A stretch of DNA of 64,000 bases from Bufo bufo (taxonomy: Eukaryota; Chordata; Amphibia; Anura; Bufonidae), in NCBI RefSeq assembly GCF_905171765.1, contig NC_053393.1, positions 70,401,371 through 70,465,370 of the forward strand, written 5' to 3'. Under the pieces are notes generated by a model. The model was not told where the DNA came from, searched no databases, and saw nothing but the letters and a program-made list of their open reading frames with translations. Each line of letters begins with the position of its first letter. The stretch's first letter is position 1. Of this stretch, positions 1 through 13,669 are shown piece by piece. Position numbers and translations under genes: made by a program.

Positions 1-384
1 GAAGGTGCGCCCATTTTAGGGGAAACTGCCAGTGATCTATGTACAAAGTGACGTGATGTCATACATCTCTCACCGGATCCACTCTGCAGTGCAATTCCTG
101 ACTGTGCAGGCTTCAAGCTTTGTCTTTAAAAGTCTCGACAGACCAAAATGTCACATGTAATGAAGACGCGGCTGGAGGTTCCTCACCGCTATGACTAATT
201 AAGGCGTAAATGAGGATTCACTGAGCAAAAGTAAATGAGGAGAAAAAAGAAAGTTCAGGGTGGCATTTAGTTGGCCAGCCATTGGCTTCTGATGTGACAT
301 ACAGTTGTGGTCTCCTTATCTGATGGCACATTGTGGCTCATCATTTTTTAGTGATGCCAAAATTTACATTTGGGAAGGAGGTTA
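1..384. other. No gene recognised
   Basis: Non-coding sequence downstream of rrm2b. I see no exon-like homology, no RNA gene and no clear repeat boundary here. Confidence 0.5.
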
Positions 385-1646
385 GTACAAGTTTGAACTG
401 AAAAGAATGGCGTGGTATTAACCAAGCAGAACGTGCTCAAACCCACATGCAGTTGTGCATATATATACAGGGGAGCAAATCCTGCACTTGTGGCCCGTTG
501 CTAATGACGATCCCCAGCAAAAATGCATACGGTGGAGGATGCCCGCAGCGAACCACAAGTACCACAATATACATCCTACACAAGATAGCAATTATGTGGA
601 TGTGATGATCAATATAACAAAATAATAGCAAAGACAGGTGCACTCTGCGGTCTTACTAAACCCTCAAACTGATGTTAAAATTGAGAGATTAGCCAACATG
701 TCCTACTATGTCTATGCCCGAGCACAGCGCCAAGGTTTCTCAAGTAGCTCGGGTCCTAACACTCACCTACCTGTGCCGTAAAGGGTCTTCACCTATAAAA
801 CCCTGTTCCTGGCCCTACCTGGCACAGGTAGGTGAGTGTTAGGTCCCCGAGCTACTTGAGAAACCTTGGCGCGGTGCTCGGGCTTAGACATGTTCTACAC
901 CGTAGGATATGTTGGCTAATCTCTCAATTTTAAAATCAGTTTGAGGGTTTAGTAAGACCACAGAGTGCACCTGTCTTTGCTATTATTTTGTTATATTGCT
1001 ATATTGATCATCACATCCACATAATTGCTATCTTGTGTAGGATGTCTATTGTGGTACTTGTGGTTCGCTGCGGGCATCCTCCACTGTATGCATTTTTGCT
1101 GGGGATCGTCATTAGCAACGGGCCACAAGTGCAGGATTTGCTCCCCTGTATATATGCACAACTGCATGTGGGTTTGAGCACTTCCTGCTTGTTTAATACC
1201 ACGCCATTCTTTTCAGTTTGTACAGAGATGCCTGGAGGTGTATAAACTCCAATTTAAATGTGCCTGCTTTCCATCTACAGGCTACATTTAGGTGCACCTG
1301 TGAGGCCTGGGCCATATCAGCCAGTCTTGAGTGGGACTCGCACACTCCTCCCTCCTCCCATTGCTAGCATGGTTACATGCTGGAGGTAACTGGTGAGTTG
1401 TTTGTGAGTCGGCCTCATGCTCCTGTAATTTGCCCACTGGCTCCTGGTAATGCCCATATGGCACAGGTAGGTGAGTGTTAGGTTCCCGAGCTACTTGAGA
1501 AACCTTGGCGCGGTGCTCGGGCTCAGACATGTCCTACACCGTAGGACATGTTGGCTAATCTCTCAATTTTAAAATCAGTTTGAGGGTTTACTAAGACCGC
1601 AAAGTGCACCTGTCTTTGCTACTATTTTGTTATAGTACAAGTTTGA
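385..1646. repeat. Foldback repeat with a third partial copy
   Basis: About 390 bases at 385-778 recur in inverted orientation at 819-1225. About 160 bases of the same family recur at 1464-1630 in the orientation of the second arm. The whole block is flanked by a 13-base direct repeat (AGTACAAGTTTGA near 384 and 1633), which looks like a target duplication or a recombination scar. Peptides readable from both arms are near identical only because the arms are copies. I do not recognise a protein. The family is unassigned. Confidence 0.65.
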
Positions 1647-2395
1647 CCATGAATTGCTTACGACAATTCTATATAATAGCAAAAAGAAAGACAAAAATAT
1701 AAAGAAAACCAATACAGCCTATAAAGAAATGTAAACTATCCAATGTCACAGCCATTTTGGCTGCCATTAGTTTATTCTACTACTACACCAGCAGCAAGGT
1801 CATACCAGATAAATACAGTAAAAAAAAAAGTCCTCAGCATTTAAAACCATTCAGAGCTTGATCAGGTCAGCAATGCCCGACATTCAGTAGTCCATGCATT
1901 TCTGAAAACATCTCCCTATAAGTCCTATGAGAAATTAGGGAGATAACAGTGCAATTCAGGACAGCAAAGACAGGCACACAACACATATCGCTCTGAAAGT
2001 GAAGCTCCATCTTGAATGTTCATTTAAAGGGGTTTTTCAGGAATACAAATTAGATATTGGGTCACACACTGAAGTGAGCGGGGCTGAGCTGCAGTACAAG
2101 GCACTCCACATGTACGGATGCGTCGCTGTACCTGGATAAACATTGAAAGGTCCTTTTGTACTGCTGATTGCGGTGTTCCCAGGAGTTTGACCCCCAGAAA
2201 TTCCATCCTAAGGAAAGAACATCAATGTATGTTCACAATAAAAACTGTAACTAATATCTTAGGTTAATTCATTGTGATAAATACCCTAATACATCTTGAA
2301 TCCTACATTATCAGAATCACAGCATTCCGCAACGGTAGAGAGAAGACGGAGCAGCAGCTGGGGAACAGATGCGACCCCCCAAAACATGCTCTGCA
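1647..2395. other. Gene-free spacer
   Basis: AT-rich spacer. It holds part of a dispersed repeat near 2030-2170 (start GGGGTTTTTCAGG), a type seen elsewhere in the window. No gene is supported. Confidence 0.4.
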
Positions 2396-3475
2396 AGTTC
2401 CGATGCCCCAAGATGTTCCACATGAGGGATGCCCCAAGGATGCTCCACAAGAGGAGATGCCCCAAGGATGCTCCACAAGAGGAGATGCCCCAAGGATGCT
2501 CCACAAGAGGAGATGCCCCAAGGATGCTCCACAAGAGGAGATGCCCCAAGGATGCTCCACAAGAGGAGATGCCCCAAGGATGCTCCACAAGAGGAGATGC
2601 CCCAAGGATGCTCCACAAGAGGAGATGCCCCAAGGATGCTCCACAAGAGGAGATGCCCCAAGGATGCTCCACAAGAGGAGATGCCCCAAGGATGCTCCAC
2701 AAGAGGAGATGCCCCAAGGATGCTCCACAAGAGGAGATGCCCCAAGGATGCTCCACAAGAGGAGATGCCCCAAGGATGCTCCACAAGAGGAGATGCCCCA
2801 AGGATGCTCCACAAGAGGAGATGCCCCAAGGATGCTCCACAAGAGGAGATGCCCCAAGGATGCTCCACAAGAGGAGATGCCCCAAGGATGCTCCACAAGA
2901 GGAGATGCCCCAAGGATGCTCCACAAGAGGAGAAGCCCCAAGGATGCTCCACAAGAGGAGAAGCCCCAAGGATGCTCCACAAGAGGAGATGCCCCAAGGA
3001 TGCTCCACAAGAGGAGATGCCCCAAGGATGCTCCACAAGAGGAGATGCCCCAAGGATGCTCCACAAGAGGAGATGCCCCAAGGATGCTCCACAAGAGGAG
3101 ATGCCCCAAGGATGCTCCACAAGAGGAGATGCCCCAAGGATGCTCCACAAGAGGAGATGCCCCAAGGATGCTCCACAAGAGGAGATGCCCCAAGTATGCT
3201 CCACAAGAGGAGATGCCCCAAGGATGCTCCACAAGAGGAGATGCCCCAAGGATGCTCCACAAGAGGAGATGCCCCAAGGATGCTCCAAAAGAGGAGATGC
3301 CCCAAGGATGCTCCACGAGACATGATGCCCCAATGATGCTCCACGGGACATGATGCCCCAAGGATGCTCCACGGGACATGATGCCCCAAACATGCTCCAC
3401 GAAAGGTGATGCCCCAAGGATGCTTCCCAAGATATAACGCCCCTAGGATGCCCTCCAAGATGCGATGCCCCAAAT
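2396..3475. repeat. 28-bp minisatellite, about 38 units
   Basis: Tandem repeat with a 28-base unit containing GATGCTCCACAAGAGGAG followed by ATGCCCCAAG. Units from about 2424 to 3320 are nearly identical, with rare variants: GAAGCCCC twice near 2930-2965, AAGTATGCT near 3195 and CCAAAAGAG near 3288. Both edges are degenerate. Because 28 is not a multiple of three and no frame of the unit contains a stop, all six frames stay open for 300 codons or more. The long ORFs here are therefore artefacts of the repeat and not genes. It lies about 1.8 kb beyond the rrm2b stop codon. Confidence 0.95.
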
Positions 3476-4511
3476 GACGAACAGATTACAGGACCCATGA
3501 AGGGAACAAGCAAAGGGGATGCTGCAGTTTCCATCCATTTCCATGTATTCTCTTTAAATGGCAAGGCAAGCAACGGCAGACAACAGAACTGCATTATGGG
3601 AAAAGCACCAGTCTGTGATGCGGACCTGTTCGTGAAGCAAAGGTTAAGCGTTGCTGTGTAACTGGCCAAGAAGATAAAACTATATGAAATAAAAACGTCA
3701 TGTCGTCTAGATAAAAGATTAAAATCCTTCTCCTAAATCCTAAACATTACCTAAATTGGCATTTTTGAACGATCACCATGGTTTCCACTAAAGGGCTTGT
3801 CCAGGATTACAAAAAAAAAAATTCAGAAACAGCGCCACTCATGTCCACTGACCGTCATGAACTGCATTTCATAGGGCTGAACTGTAACACCAGACAAAGC
3901 CTGTGGACAGGGGGTGGTGGATAAAAAAAGCACACCCCTTGGAACACATTTACTAATGTGTGCGCACCTAGGCATGGTGATCAACTGTACCACAATTTGG
4001 CACAAATTGATGTAATTTGACACATTTGGTTTTAGAGAAAACCTCTGCAACTAGCACACGAAGGGGCAGAAAAGGGGTGTTGCTTAGCAAGAAAGTGGGT
4101 GTGGCCTACGGCATGTCATTTGTGCCAAAAAATTGCACCAGAATTCTGGTGTAATATTCTGTCACACATTAAGACAACCAATAGTTGGTATAGAGTCAGA
4201 GAAAAGAGTCTGTCCCTGCACCAGATTTATCCTCTAGCCTGAGCCCCTGTGGGTCTAAGCCTACACCATCTTTAGCATTAGTAAGTTCACCCTTTTCCCA
4301 TCCTTGAAGATTAAAGAGCATGTCCACCTTTTCAACAATTTTTTTCCTCGCTCCAATGCATTTAAGTATAGCTTGATGTTTTGTGTCTAGAGCCTCTATG
4401 CAGAGTTATGTGTCCCTGTGGTTACTGAACATGAACATACCCTTATTCAGTCTGAAGGACCAGGGTTTTGGTTTGAATCTGTAACCAAGAAGAGACCATA
4501 AGGAGCTGTAT
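3476..4511. other. Gene-free spacer with dispersed repeat
   Basis: Non-coding. Around 3790-3920 is a repeat beginning AAGGGCTTGTCCAGGATTAC that contains AACAGCGCCACTCATGTCC. Related copies lie near 42140-42290 and 44340-44460. No gene is supported. Confidence 0.5.
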
Positions 4512-4941
4512 TAGGGATGAGCGAATTGATTCTAACAAATCGATTTGTCTCATTGGCAGGAGCTCTTCACCTGTGAGGGTCTCTCCCCACCGCTGAAGGA
4601 GTGCCCACCCGCCTGTAGATTGAAAGGGTCGGCCTTGACCCAATCCGGGCCCTGTGCCGTTGCTCCGAGTACCAATGCAGGCACCAAAACTCAAATTCGG
4701 CTCTGGGAGCAGCGACTGCGCTTGCACCGCAATCTAGAAGTGTAGCTGTGCATACATAGTCGCTCCTCCTGAAGCTTTGAGGCCCTCCTGCTTTGAGCTT
4801 CAGCGCCCCGGTCCAGATTGACAGGGCCGGACATCTAGCTTGGTGATGACAATCAACAGGCAGGTGGGAGCTTCTTCGGCTGTGGGGACAGCCCCTCACA
4901 GGTGAAGACCTCCTCCTAATGAATCGATTCACTCATCTCTA
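4512..4941. mobile_element. hAT-type MITE, 430 bp
   Basis: Terminal inverted repeats TAGGGATGAGCGAA and a complementary end closing in ACTCATCTCTA. The flanks are an imperfect 8-base target duplication, AGCTGTAT (4504-4511) and AACTGTAT (4942-4949). The interior is itself partly palindromic (CTTCACCTGTGAGG and its complement). It has no coding capacity. It is of the same TIR family as the copy at 29710-30263. Confidence 0.8.
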
Positions 4942-5268
4942 AACTGTATATATAAAATAGTAAGATACTGGAAGTAAAACTATTTGCAAATTTAAAACAT
5001 CATTAGAACAATGATAAAAAACAGTTGGCTGGGTGGACATACCCTTTAAGTGTAGACATGGCTTTAACAATTATATCTCTGTGGTTATATGTTCTTCATA
5101 CACAAGGTGTTTCTTGTGAAAAGAAGAGTCTTTGGCATGTTACATAGCAGCAGTCACTTGGAAAACCATCTAAGGGGGTGAGCAGAAGTCCTAGGCTTGG
5201 CCTCAGCCCTTCGTGTACACAGTGCTGTACTTCTTCGGGTGAGGAATGCCAGGCATCGCTCCACACAG
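4942..5268 (-). other. rrm2b: Probable start of rrm2b 3' UTR
   Basis: Unique-looking sequence directly after the rrm2b stop codon. I find no AATAAA on the minus strand before the MITE at 4941, so the transcript end is not located. Human RRM2B has a long 3' UTR, so the UTR may run past the MITE. Confidence 0.4.
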
Positions 5269-5655
<387 letters not shown>

Positions 5656-5914
5656 TCAGGCTCCTGTACTGCAGCACTGCTGTCATTTTCCTGGCAGCAG
5701 CAGTGACGCTCCATGCACACACTCGGTCAATGTGCAGCCAATCACTGACCTCAGCCGTACATGGGGTGTGACTTCTGAGGCCAGGGATTGGATGCAGCGG
5801 TGATCACTGCCACAGACGGGAAAACAAACACTGGCGGAGGGGACTGGAGTGCAAATGGCAGAGGAGAAAACTTCTTTTTTCACACTCACTGTAGCTGCGG
5901 TGGTTTTCATTTAA

Positions 5915-8265
5915 AAGGGGTTGTCTGGGCCTTAAATATCAATATCAGATCGGCAGGGGTGTCGGGACCTGTATGAGGAGACGGCGCGCGCAGTGCGCAT
6001 GTGCTATCTCCCGTCTCTCTTCCTGTTCAGAGCTGCTGTCTATAGCAGGAGCCCGGCACCCCCGCCGATCTAATATTGATGACCTATCCTGTTGTGCATT
6101 TTCATACGTATACAATATTATCTAATGACATTATAATCAAAATGAATGCTCATCTCATTGCCTTTAAGAATAAGATCAGTTTGAACCATAGTTATATTAT
6201 GTGGCTGAAAAAGCCAAGATGAGTTCATGGCAAGTTCAGTTTATATTTAAAAAAATAATAATTGGGAACATAAATGGACATTGTATTTAAAAAGTTATTA
6301 CTAAAGATATGAGACCATCTGGTAAGGAGTAAGTCAACTCCCTAAGACATGTCTGTCTAGAGGGAACATGGTTACTTGATAAGGACTCATGTCCTTGGAG
6401 CACACCTGCTGTATGAGCTTCAATTTATATATTCATAATTATATATATATATCTCTGCATGGTATATTTAGTTTACAACATATGTTAATCAATAATTCAT
6501 ATAATGTGTTATCTATGTGTAACAATGTATCGATTTATATATATGTCATACTATGTATTTACCATTTAGAAGGTATTGTAGAAGATACAAAAACAAGTAA
6601 GTTTAAGTTAATTGGATTCCAAAACAATAGTTATTCATGGGAGTACATAAATGTAATGTACAAGTTCCGATGCCAAGCATCAAAGCCGCTACATAAAATT
6701 TTCATCAAGTCACTCCATATTTCAAAAAGATAGGAGAAGACAGTCAACTCCAACAAGTCCAGGATATAGGTAATTAAAAGTGTAAGGAAAAGACCTTCCT
6801 CAGTGATTTATGGTAAGATAGGTCAAAAGGTCCTGTGAAAGTATTATTAGATATTTAATTTTAATGCTTAAAAGTTGGGATGTTCACCTACAGTACCGCA
6901 GTGCCATCTGGAGGCAGATGGGCAACATTATATTATTTCATTATTTGTCCTATACCATTTTAGGAGTTGAGATAACGTCATGAGGTTATTAGCATGCGAA
7001 TACACCCACCCTACCTGATTGGGAATCCATAATCTAAAAGGGATGATTCTTAGATAAGGGGGGGAATAATTATTCGTGTGCGGAGTAGCATGGGGAGAGC
7101 GATCAAGAGAAAGGTGAGCTAGCTAGTAGAGGAGAAGTTGAGGTCTACCAAGATGGAAGCCATAATGAGATGCGCTATGATGGACCACCCAGCTTTCCTA
7201 GGAGCAGAAGTGAGATTCCTACTAGGACTTGGTAAGAGACACAGAAAATGATATTTCATTTTATTAAGACTAATTTGATAGTGTGGGTGAAATTATGCCA
7301 TCTAGATTGGCGAATAAATACATGATTAATTTAATTGATCATCTCCATGTTGAGATGTAGTCTTAGGATATTGTGAGGCTTCATTCTACCTGCAGAAGAA
7401 TCTAGACTCATAATCTAGCAAAGCATTAAATGATTGCTTTTATATATATATATTGATAGAACATTCTTCGCCAAGCTAAGTGATGGATTCCCACTGGAAG
7501 GACTTATTTCAAATCCTTTCCATTTAAGATCCTAGATCCCTGTTATTTGTCTTAATAGTCTTACCAAAGTTATATGTGTGAAAATAGTCCAGGACGGGGT
7601 GGAAGAATACAGTTATCTCTTCTAAGTTATATCCTTGGATGGATTTGCCCATCTTGAAGCCATGTGATGTGTAGTTGGTTAGGGGGGGCAGAATGTATTT
7701 AGCATTCTATATTAATGTCTAGGATTAGACATGCCCATCCTGATATCATGAGGTTTTCTCTGAACAGAAGTGATATATATAACTTATGTTCATATTTTGA
7801 TATCCTAACCTAATAAGAGCTTGTGTATAATGTGACAAGTTATTTCCACTCACATGTATTGTTAACCTTGTAATGCTTTATATTAACGCTATATATATTC
7901 ATTAGCATGTATCATTGTGTTTATTTACTTATATATGTTTATAACCTTGTAACCAATAAATCCATATTTTTATAATACCTGTGTATCATTGTATAATGCA
8001 GAACTACATTTTATCATTAACATCATCTCACGTCAAAAAGAACTTATTTATCTGAGGAAATAGTCGGACTCAGATGTGAATTGTATCAATTAGTTTGACT
8101 ACAATTCACCAGGTCATGATTTTAAGAATTTATGACAATTTTTATAAATTTTATTTTATTATGGTGAATTATTTTTATGACCATAATTAATAATTCTTAA
8201 TTGAATTATTACCCCCCGACAATCCTGAGGATAGGTCATCAATATTAAAAGCCCAGACAATCCCT
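5915..8265. mobile_element. Second TTAA-site palindromic element, carrying a LTR
   Basis: Flanked by TTAA at 5911-5914 and 8266-8269. The termini are AAGGGGTTGTCTGGGC and its diverged complement GCCCAGACAATCCCT. Inner arms with TAATATTGATGACCTATCCT and its complement flank an insertion at 6090-8221. Without that insertion it would be a MITE of about 215 bases. Confidence 0.65.
6090..8221 (+). mobile_element. Probable solo LTR, about 2.1 kb
   Basis: AT-rich block that cuts the palindromic MITE cleanly. It begins TGTTGTGCA and ends CCCGACA, fitting the TG...CA rule, with ATCC on both sides (6086-6089 and 8222-8225) as a 4-base target duplication. A polyadenylation signal AATAAA lies near 7958, about 260 bases before the end, consistent with an R-U5 boundary on the plus strand. 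No gag, pol or env homology and no internal region are present. It could be from an LTR retrotransposon or an old endogenous retrovirus, and no protein-coding part remains. The 114-codon ORF at 6389-6733 has no recognisable similarity. Confidence 0.5.
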
Positions 8266-8287
8266 TTAACTCACACAACCCCTTTAA

Positions 8288-9023
8288 AGGGTTTCTGTCA
8301 CCCCACAAAACTCATATATTTTTTTTTGGATAGTTAGATTCCTCATAGTGCGATATAGCAGAATATAATGCTCTTACTTACTTTCATGCGGCCGATTCTT
8401 TATAAAACAAACTTTTATAATATGTTAATGAGGGCTCTACCAGCAAGTAGGGCGTCTACTTGCTGGTAGCTGCTGCAGAAATCCGCCCCCTCGCCGTGTT
8501 GATTGACAGGGCCAGCCGGGATCTCCTCCTCCGGCCGGCCCTGTCAGTAATTCAAAAATCGCGCGCCTCGCGTCATTCGGCGCAGGCGCTCTGAGATGAG
8601 GAGGCTCGTATCCTCAGCACTCCCTCAGTGCGCCTGCGCCGATGACGTCTTCTCTTTCGGTGATGTCATCGGCGCAGGCGCACTGAGGGAGTGCTGAGGA
8701 TACGAGCCTCCTCATCTCAGAGCGCCTGCGCCGAATGACGCGAGGCGCGCGATTTTTGAATTACTGACAGGGCCGGCCGGAGGAGGAGATCCCGGCTGGC
8801 CCTGTCAATCAACACGGCGAGGGGGCGGATTTCTGCAGCAGCTACCAGCAAGTAGACGCCCTACTTGCTGGTAGAGCCCTCATTTACATATTATAAAAGT
8901 TTGTTTTATAAAGAATCGGCCGCATGAAAGTAAGTAAGAGCATTATATTCTCCTATATCGCGCTATGAGGTATCTAACTATCCAAAAAAAAAAAAAAGAG
9001 TTTTGCGGGGTGACAGAAACCCT
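8288..9023. mobile_element. Near-perfect palindromic TTAA MITE, 736 bp
   Basis: Flanked by TTAA at 8284-8287 and 9024-9027. The termini are AGGGTTTCTGTCACCC and its complement. The two arms, about 365 bases each, are almost perfect complements, including GC-rich stretches with GGCGCAGGCGC motifs, and meet around 8655. RNA or single-stranded DNA from it could form one long hairpin. It abuts the neighbouring TTAA element, sharing one TTAA. It lies in rrm2b intron 8, about 100 bases upstream of exon 8 on the plus map. Confidence 0.85.
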
Positions 9024-9127
9024 TTAAGCATCATATATAGGGCAGATCTACTAATTCCCTGTCTAAAATAGAGACAGCATCAACTTAGACAGACTTCTAT
9101 GGGAAATATAGTGGAAATATGCTTTAC

Positions 9128-9241
9128 CTTTGAACACCCAAGTTCCCCGAGCAGTCGATCTGCCACAAATTCTATATAAGTTTTCATTAACCTGCAGTTT
9201 ATGCCAATGAGATCCACAGGTAAAGCTTCTGTTAAAAACTC
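9128..9241 (-). CDS. rrm2b: rrm2b coding exon 8
   Basis: Residues 265-302, 38 whole codons. The acceptor is CTTTCCACAG before 9241 and the donor GTAAAG after 9128. The encoded [13 protein letters not shown]...[10 protein letters not shown] segment is a conserved core helix pair of the R2 fold. Confidence 0.97.
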
Positions 9242-9499
9242 CTGTGGAAAGAAAAAAAAGTAATGAAATGTTGAAAACATGGACAATGTACCGAATACAA
9301 TTAGGTTATTAAACTTTATTCAACGCCAGAGGTAATTCTTCAATTCCAAACTGATTGCCAACCCTACGGCTGCCTGATTTATTATTAATGGATGGACGTA
9401 CTGGAAAATGTTCAGAAAGTGAAGCTGCTAAACCCAGGAATCATTCACAAATAAATGTATACAGCTACATATACTTTTATATTTAACAGGGATCTCCGA

Positions 9500-9865
9500 G
9501 TTTTTTAACTGACCTATTCTGGATAGGTCATCAGTATCTGATTGGTAGGTGTCCGAAACCAGGGGCCCATGCCGATCAGCTGTTTGAGAAGACACCGGTT
9601 CTTGCAGTGGTGTCGCGGCCTTCTCGCAACTTAGCCCAGGCCATGTGATGTCACGTTTATCGTGATGTGGCCTAGGCGCAGCTCAGCCCCACTGAAGTGA
9701 TGGGGCTGAGCTGTGATACCAAACACAGCCGCTATATAATGGACGGTGCTGTGCAATGGCTGTGACGCTACCGTGAGTGCCGGTGCCTTCTTAAAAAGCT
9801 GATCGGCGGGGGTTCCTGGTGTTGGATCCACACCGATCAGATACCAATGCCTATCCAGAGGGATT
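9500..9865. repeat. Palindromic MITE, diverged
   Basis: The left part contains GGATAGGTCATCAGTATCTG and GATCAGCTGTTTGAGAAG. The right part contains their complements (AAGCTGATCGG, CAGATACCAATGCCTATCC). It belongs to the same family as the sharper copy at 27710-28097. Ends are approximate. Confidence 0.6.
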
Positions 9866-10199
9866 TTCCAGTTATATCAAGTTGTCCCCTCTCCACAGAA
9901 TAGGGGATAACTATTTGCTTTTTGCTTAACGGGGGTCCAACCATTGGGACCCCCACCAATCACCACAATGGGGACCCATACAACGTGGGGACCTCCAAAA
10001 TGAATGGAGCGCCAGGACTAGCATGTGCCCACCATTCATCTCTATGGGACTGCCGGAAACAGCCCGGTGCTGTACTCGACTATTTCCGGCAAATCCACAG
10101 AGATTAATGAAACGGCAGTGCACAGGCTTTATCCTGTGGATAGAATATAACTTGTCATAACTAGGAAAAAGCCTTGACACTCATGTACGAAACTGTTAA

Positions 10200-10592
10200 A
10201 GGGGTTGTCTCATCTGACACAATGGGGGTATATCGCTAGGCCCCGCACCTGTCTCCTAAATGGAGCCCCGAAAGTGGTGAAGGGCACACTGCGCACGCGC
10301 AGCCACCCTCAATTAATTTCTATGGGGCCGCGAAAATAGCCGAGCGCTGGCTGGGCTATTTCCGTCAGTCCCATAGAAGTTAATAGGAGCGGTGGCCGGT
10401 CATGCAAGGTGCGTTCCATTCACTACTATGGGCAGAGCACTTGGTGGTGGCCGGACTGGAGTCCTCCAGCCACCACTTTCCCCGCTCCGTTCTTGATATA
10501 GGTGCAGGTCCCAGCGGTGGGACCTGCACGTATCAGACAATGGGGGCATATCTTAGCGATATGCCCCCATTGTCTCAGATAAGCCAACCCCT
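10200..10592. mobile_element. TTAA-site palindromic MITE, 393 bp
   Basis: Flanked by TTAA at 10196-10199 and 10593-10596. The ends are AGGGGTTGTCTCATCTGA and a complement ending in CCAACCCCT. The inner GGGGGCATATC motif occurs in both orientations. The right TTAA is directly followed by another AAAGGG-type end, so two such elements probably abut here. Confidence 0.75.
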
Positions 10593-12168
10593 TTAAAGGG
10601 TTTGAAGAGTTCAGCATATTGATGGTCCAGGCCACCAATATCAGAGCAGTGGAGGTCCACCTCTCGGGTCCCCCCCACCAATCAGCTGTTTGTACAGGCT
10701 GTATCCCGTTCACTAAAATAGGATCAAGCTGTAATGCCGTGAACCGCCGCTACTAGTAAACTGCGCTCAGATAGATGGAAGCATCTGCATAATGAAGAGG
10801 TGAGTGCTGCAGACACCTCAAATGGCTGACCACTGGAAGTCAGACCACCACTGATCTGCTATAGAGGGCCCACCCTGAGTACAGGCCACCAATGTCCTGA
10901 ACAACAGTAGATAACAGAGTCATGTAATGTACATGATATTCAATATGTCCTGCAACTGTCACGCCACCAAACGTCTGTGTATAGCCCTGGCCTAGGATGC
11001 ATGTATTGTGTGTATAGCACAGGCTCAGGAGCTACGTTTACTCCGACTACGGCCAACACCGTCCATGACACCCAAGTGGCTTTACAGACGAAGGGGGCTC
11101 CCTCTGTGAGTCCACTGGCGTCCTGCAATGTGATGGTGAGGTGTTGGTGGGGCTAACAAAGGATGAAAGCCTGTAATGCTGTGCCTAAGGCAGACAACCA
11201 TAATACAACCTAATGCATAAGTAAAAAAAAATTTTTTTCCATAATAAAACGATGCACAGTTAGTGTTGCCACATGTGTAACGACCCTTCCTATAAAATGA
11301 ACACATTATTTATCCTGCGTGATGAACATCATACAAAACATAAAAAACAATGTGAGAGTTGCTGTTTTTTGCTCGCCTCATCTACCAAAAAACAGTAAGC
11401 AAAAAGTCATATACAGGTCATTCTGCAAGAAAAAGCCCTCATGTAGCTACGCTGAGGGAGAAATAAAAATGCTCTGGCTCTTGGAATGGGACTACGCTAA
11501 AACAAGTGATGGTCTTACATTTTTCATGGCCTGTGCTTCGGTTTTCTGGCATGAGAAAGTTGCAAACTTTGGTGCGTGCCATTTATTGCAGTAAAAATGT
11601 GTAGAACTGTTTGAGAATTTCTGAAACACTTGAGCAATTGCCAAACAATTGGCGTAAATTATAGCTGAAATCTACGCTGGCTTATAGCACTAAAAAGCCA
11701 AAATAAATTCAGTGCCAAACTTACTCCAAATAACTTTTGCCTGGCATATAAAATGTGCCCCATGTCCCTTTTTTGTTAGAGCAAAACCCAAAATACAATG
11801 GTGGAACTGCTGTAGACATTATCATTGCATGTACCCCAAATCGGAGCCAGACGGCATAAAGATCTCTGCATCCATAAGTCTAAAACTAGAGCTTAAAGGG
11901 TATCACCACACGTCTCAGAGTGCTATTACAGGGTGGCATGGGCAGCACTTATGGTCTACTGCTAACTGCTGGGCATCAACTGGACCTGTCATTATATCAA
12001 GCTGCAAGTATAACGCAGCAATTATCGGTAAACGGCAAACTACCGTATATTATAGCGAACCTGTCAAGTGATTTCTGCTGCTCTATCTGACAGCAGGACA
12101 TCATGGAGAGAAGCTGAGCTCTGCGATACATAGGTAGAATATTCAGTAGTAATCAGAAAACGCATTAC
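10593..12168. other. rrm2b intron 7 remainder
   Basis: Non-coding. It starts with a repeat end (AAAGGGTTTGAAGAGTTCAG) and contains a stretch near 11330-11560 rich in short ORFs without recognisable similarity. I see no exon-like sequence. Confidence 0.4.
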
Positions 12169-12273
12169 CTGTTCTATCCTCACCGCACTGACTATGATCT
12201 TGGTGACTCGCTCTTGTGTGGGTTTATTCACCAGGTGGCGAAACATTAAACATGCAAAATCACAGTGTAAACC
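12169..12273 (-). CDS. rrm2b: rrm2b coding exon 7
   Basis: Residues 230-264, 35 codons in phase 0. The acceptor is CATCCTCAG before 12273 and the donor GTAATG. It starts [11 protein letters not shown], so it carries iron ligand His232, and ends AVRIEQ. Confidence 0.97.
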
Positions 12274-13636
<1,363 letters not shown>

Positions 13637-13669
13637 TTAGGAACACCCCTACGTTCAGAAAGGAAAATG

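Noticed and set aside
2396..3475. CRISPR-like array
   Set aside because: Units are contiguous with no spacers, and the sequence is vertebrate. The same applies to the other arrays.
2274..3669. Six overlapping long ORFs of 298 to 450 codons
   Set aside because: They are all translations of the 28-bp minisatellite, whose unit has no stop in any frame.
6389..6733. 114-codon ORF in the AT-rich block
   Set aside because: It has biased AT-rich composition and no recognisable domain, and it lies inside the probable solo LTR.
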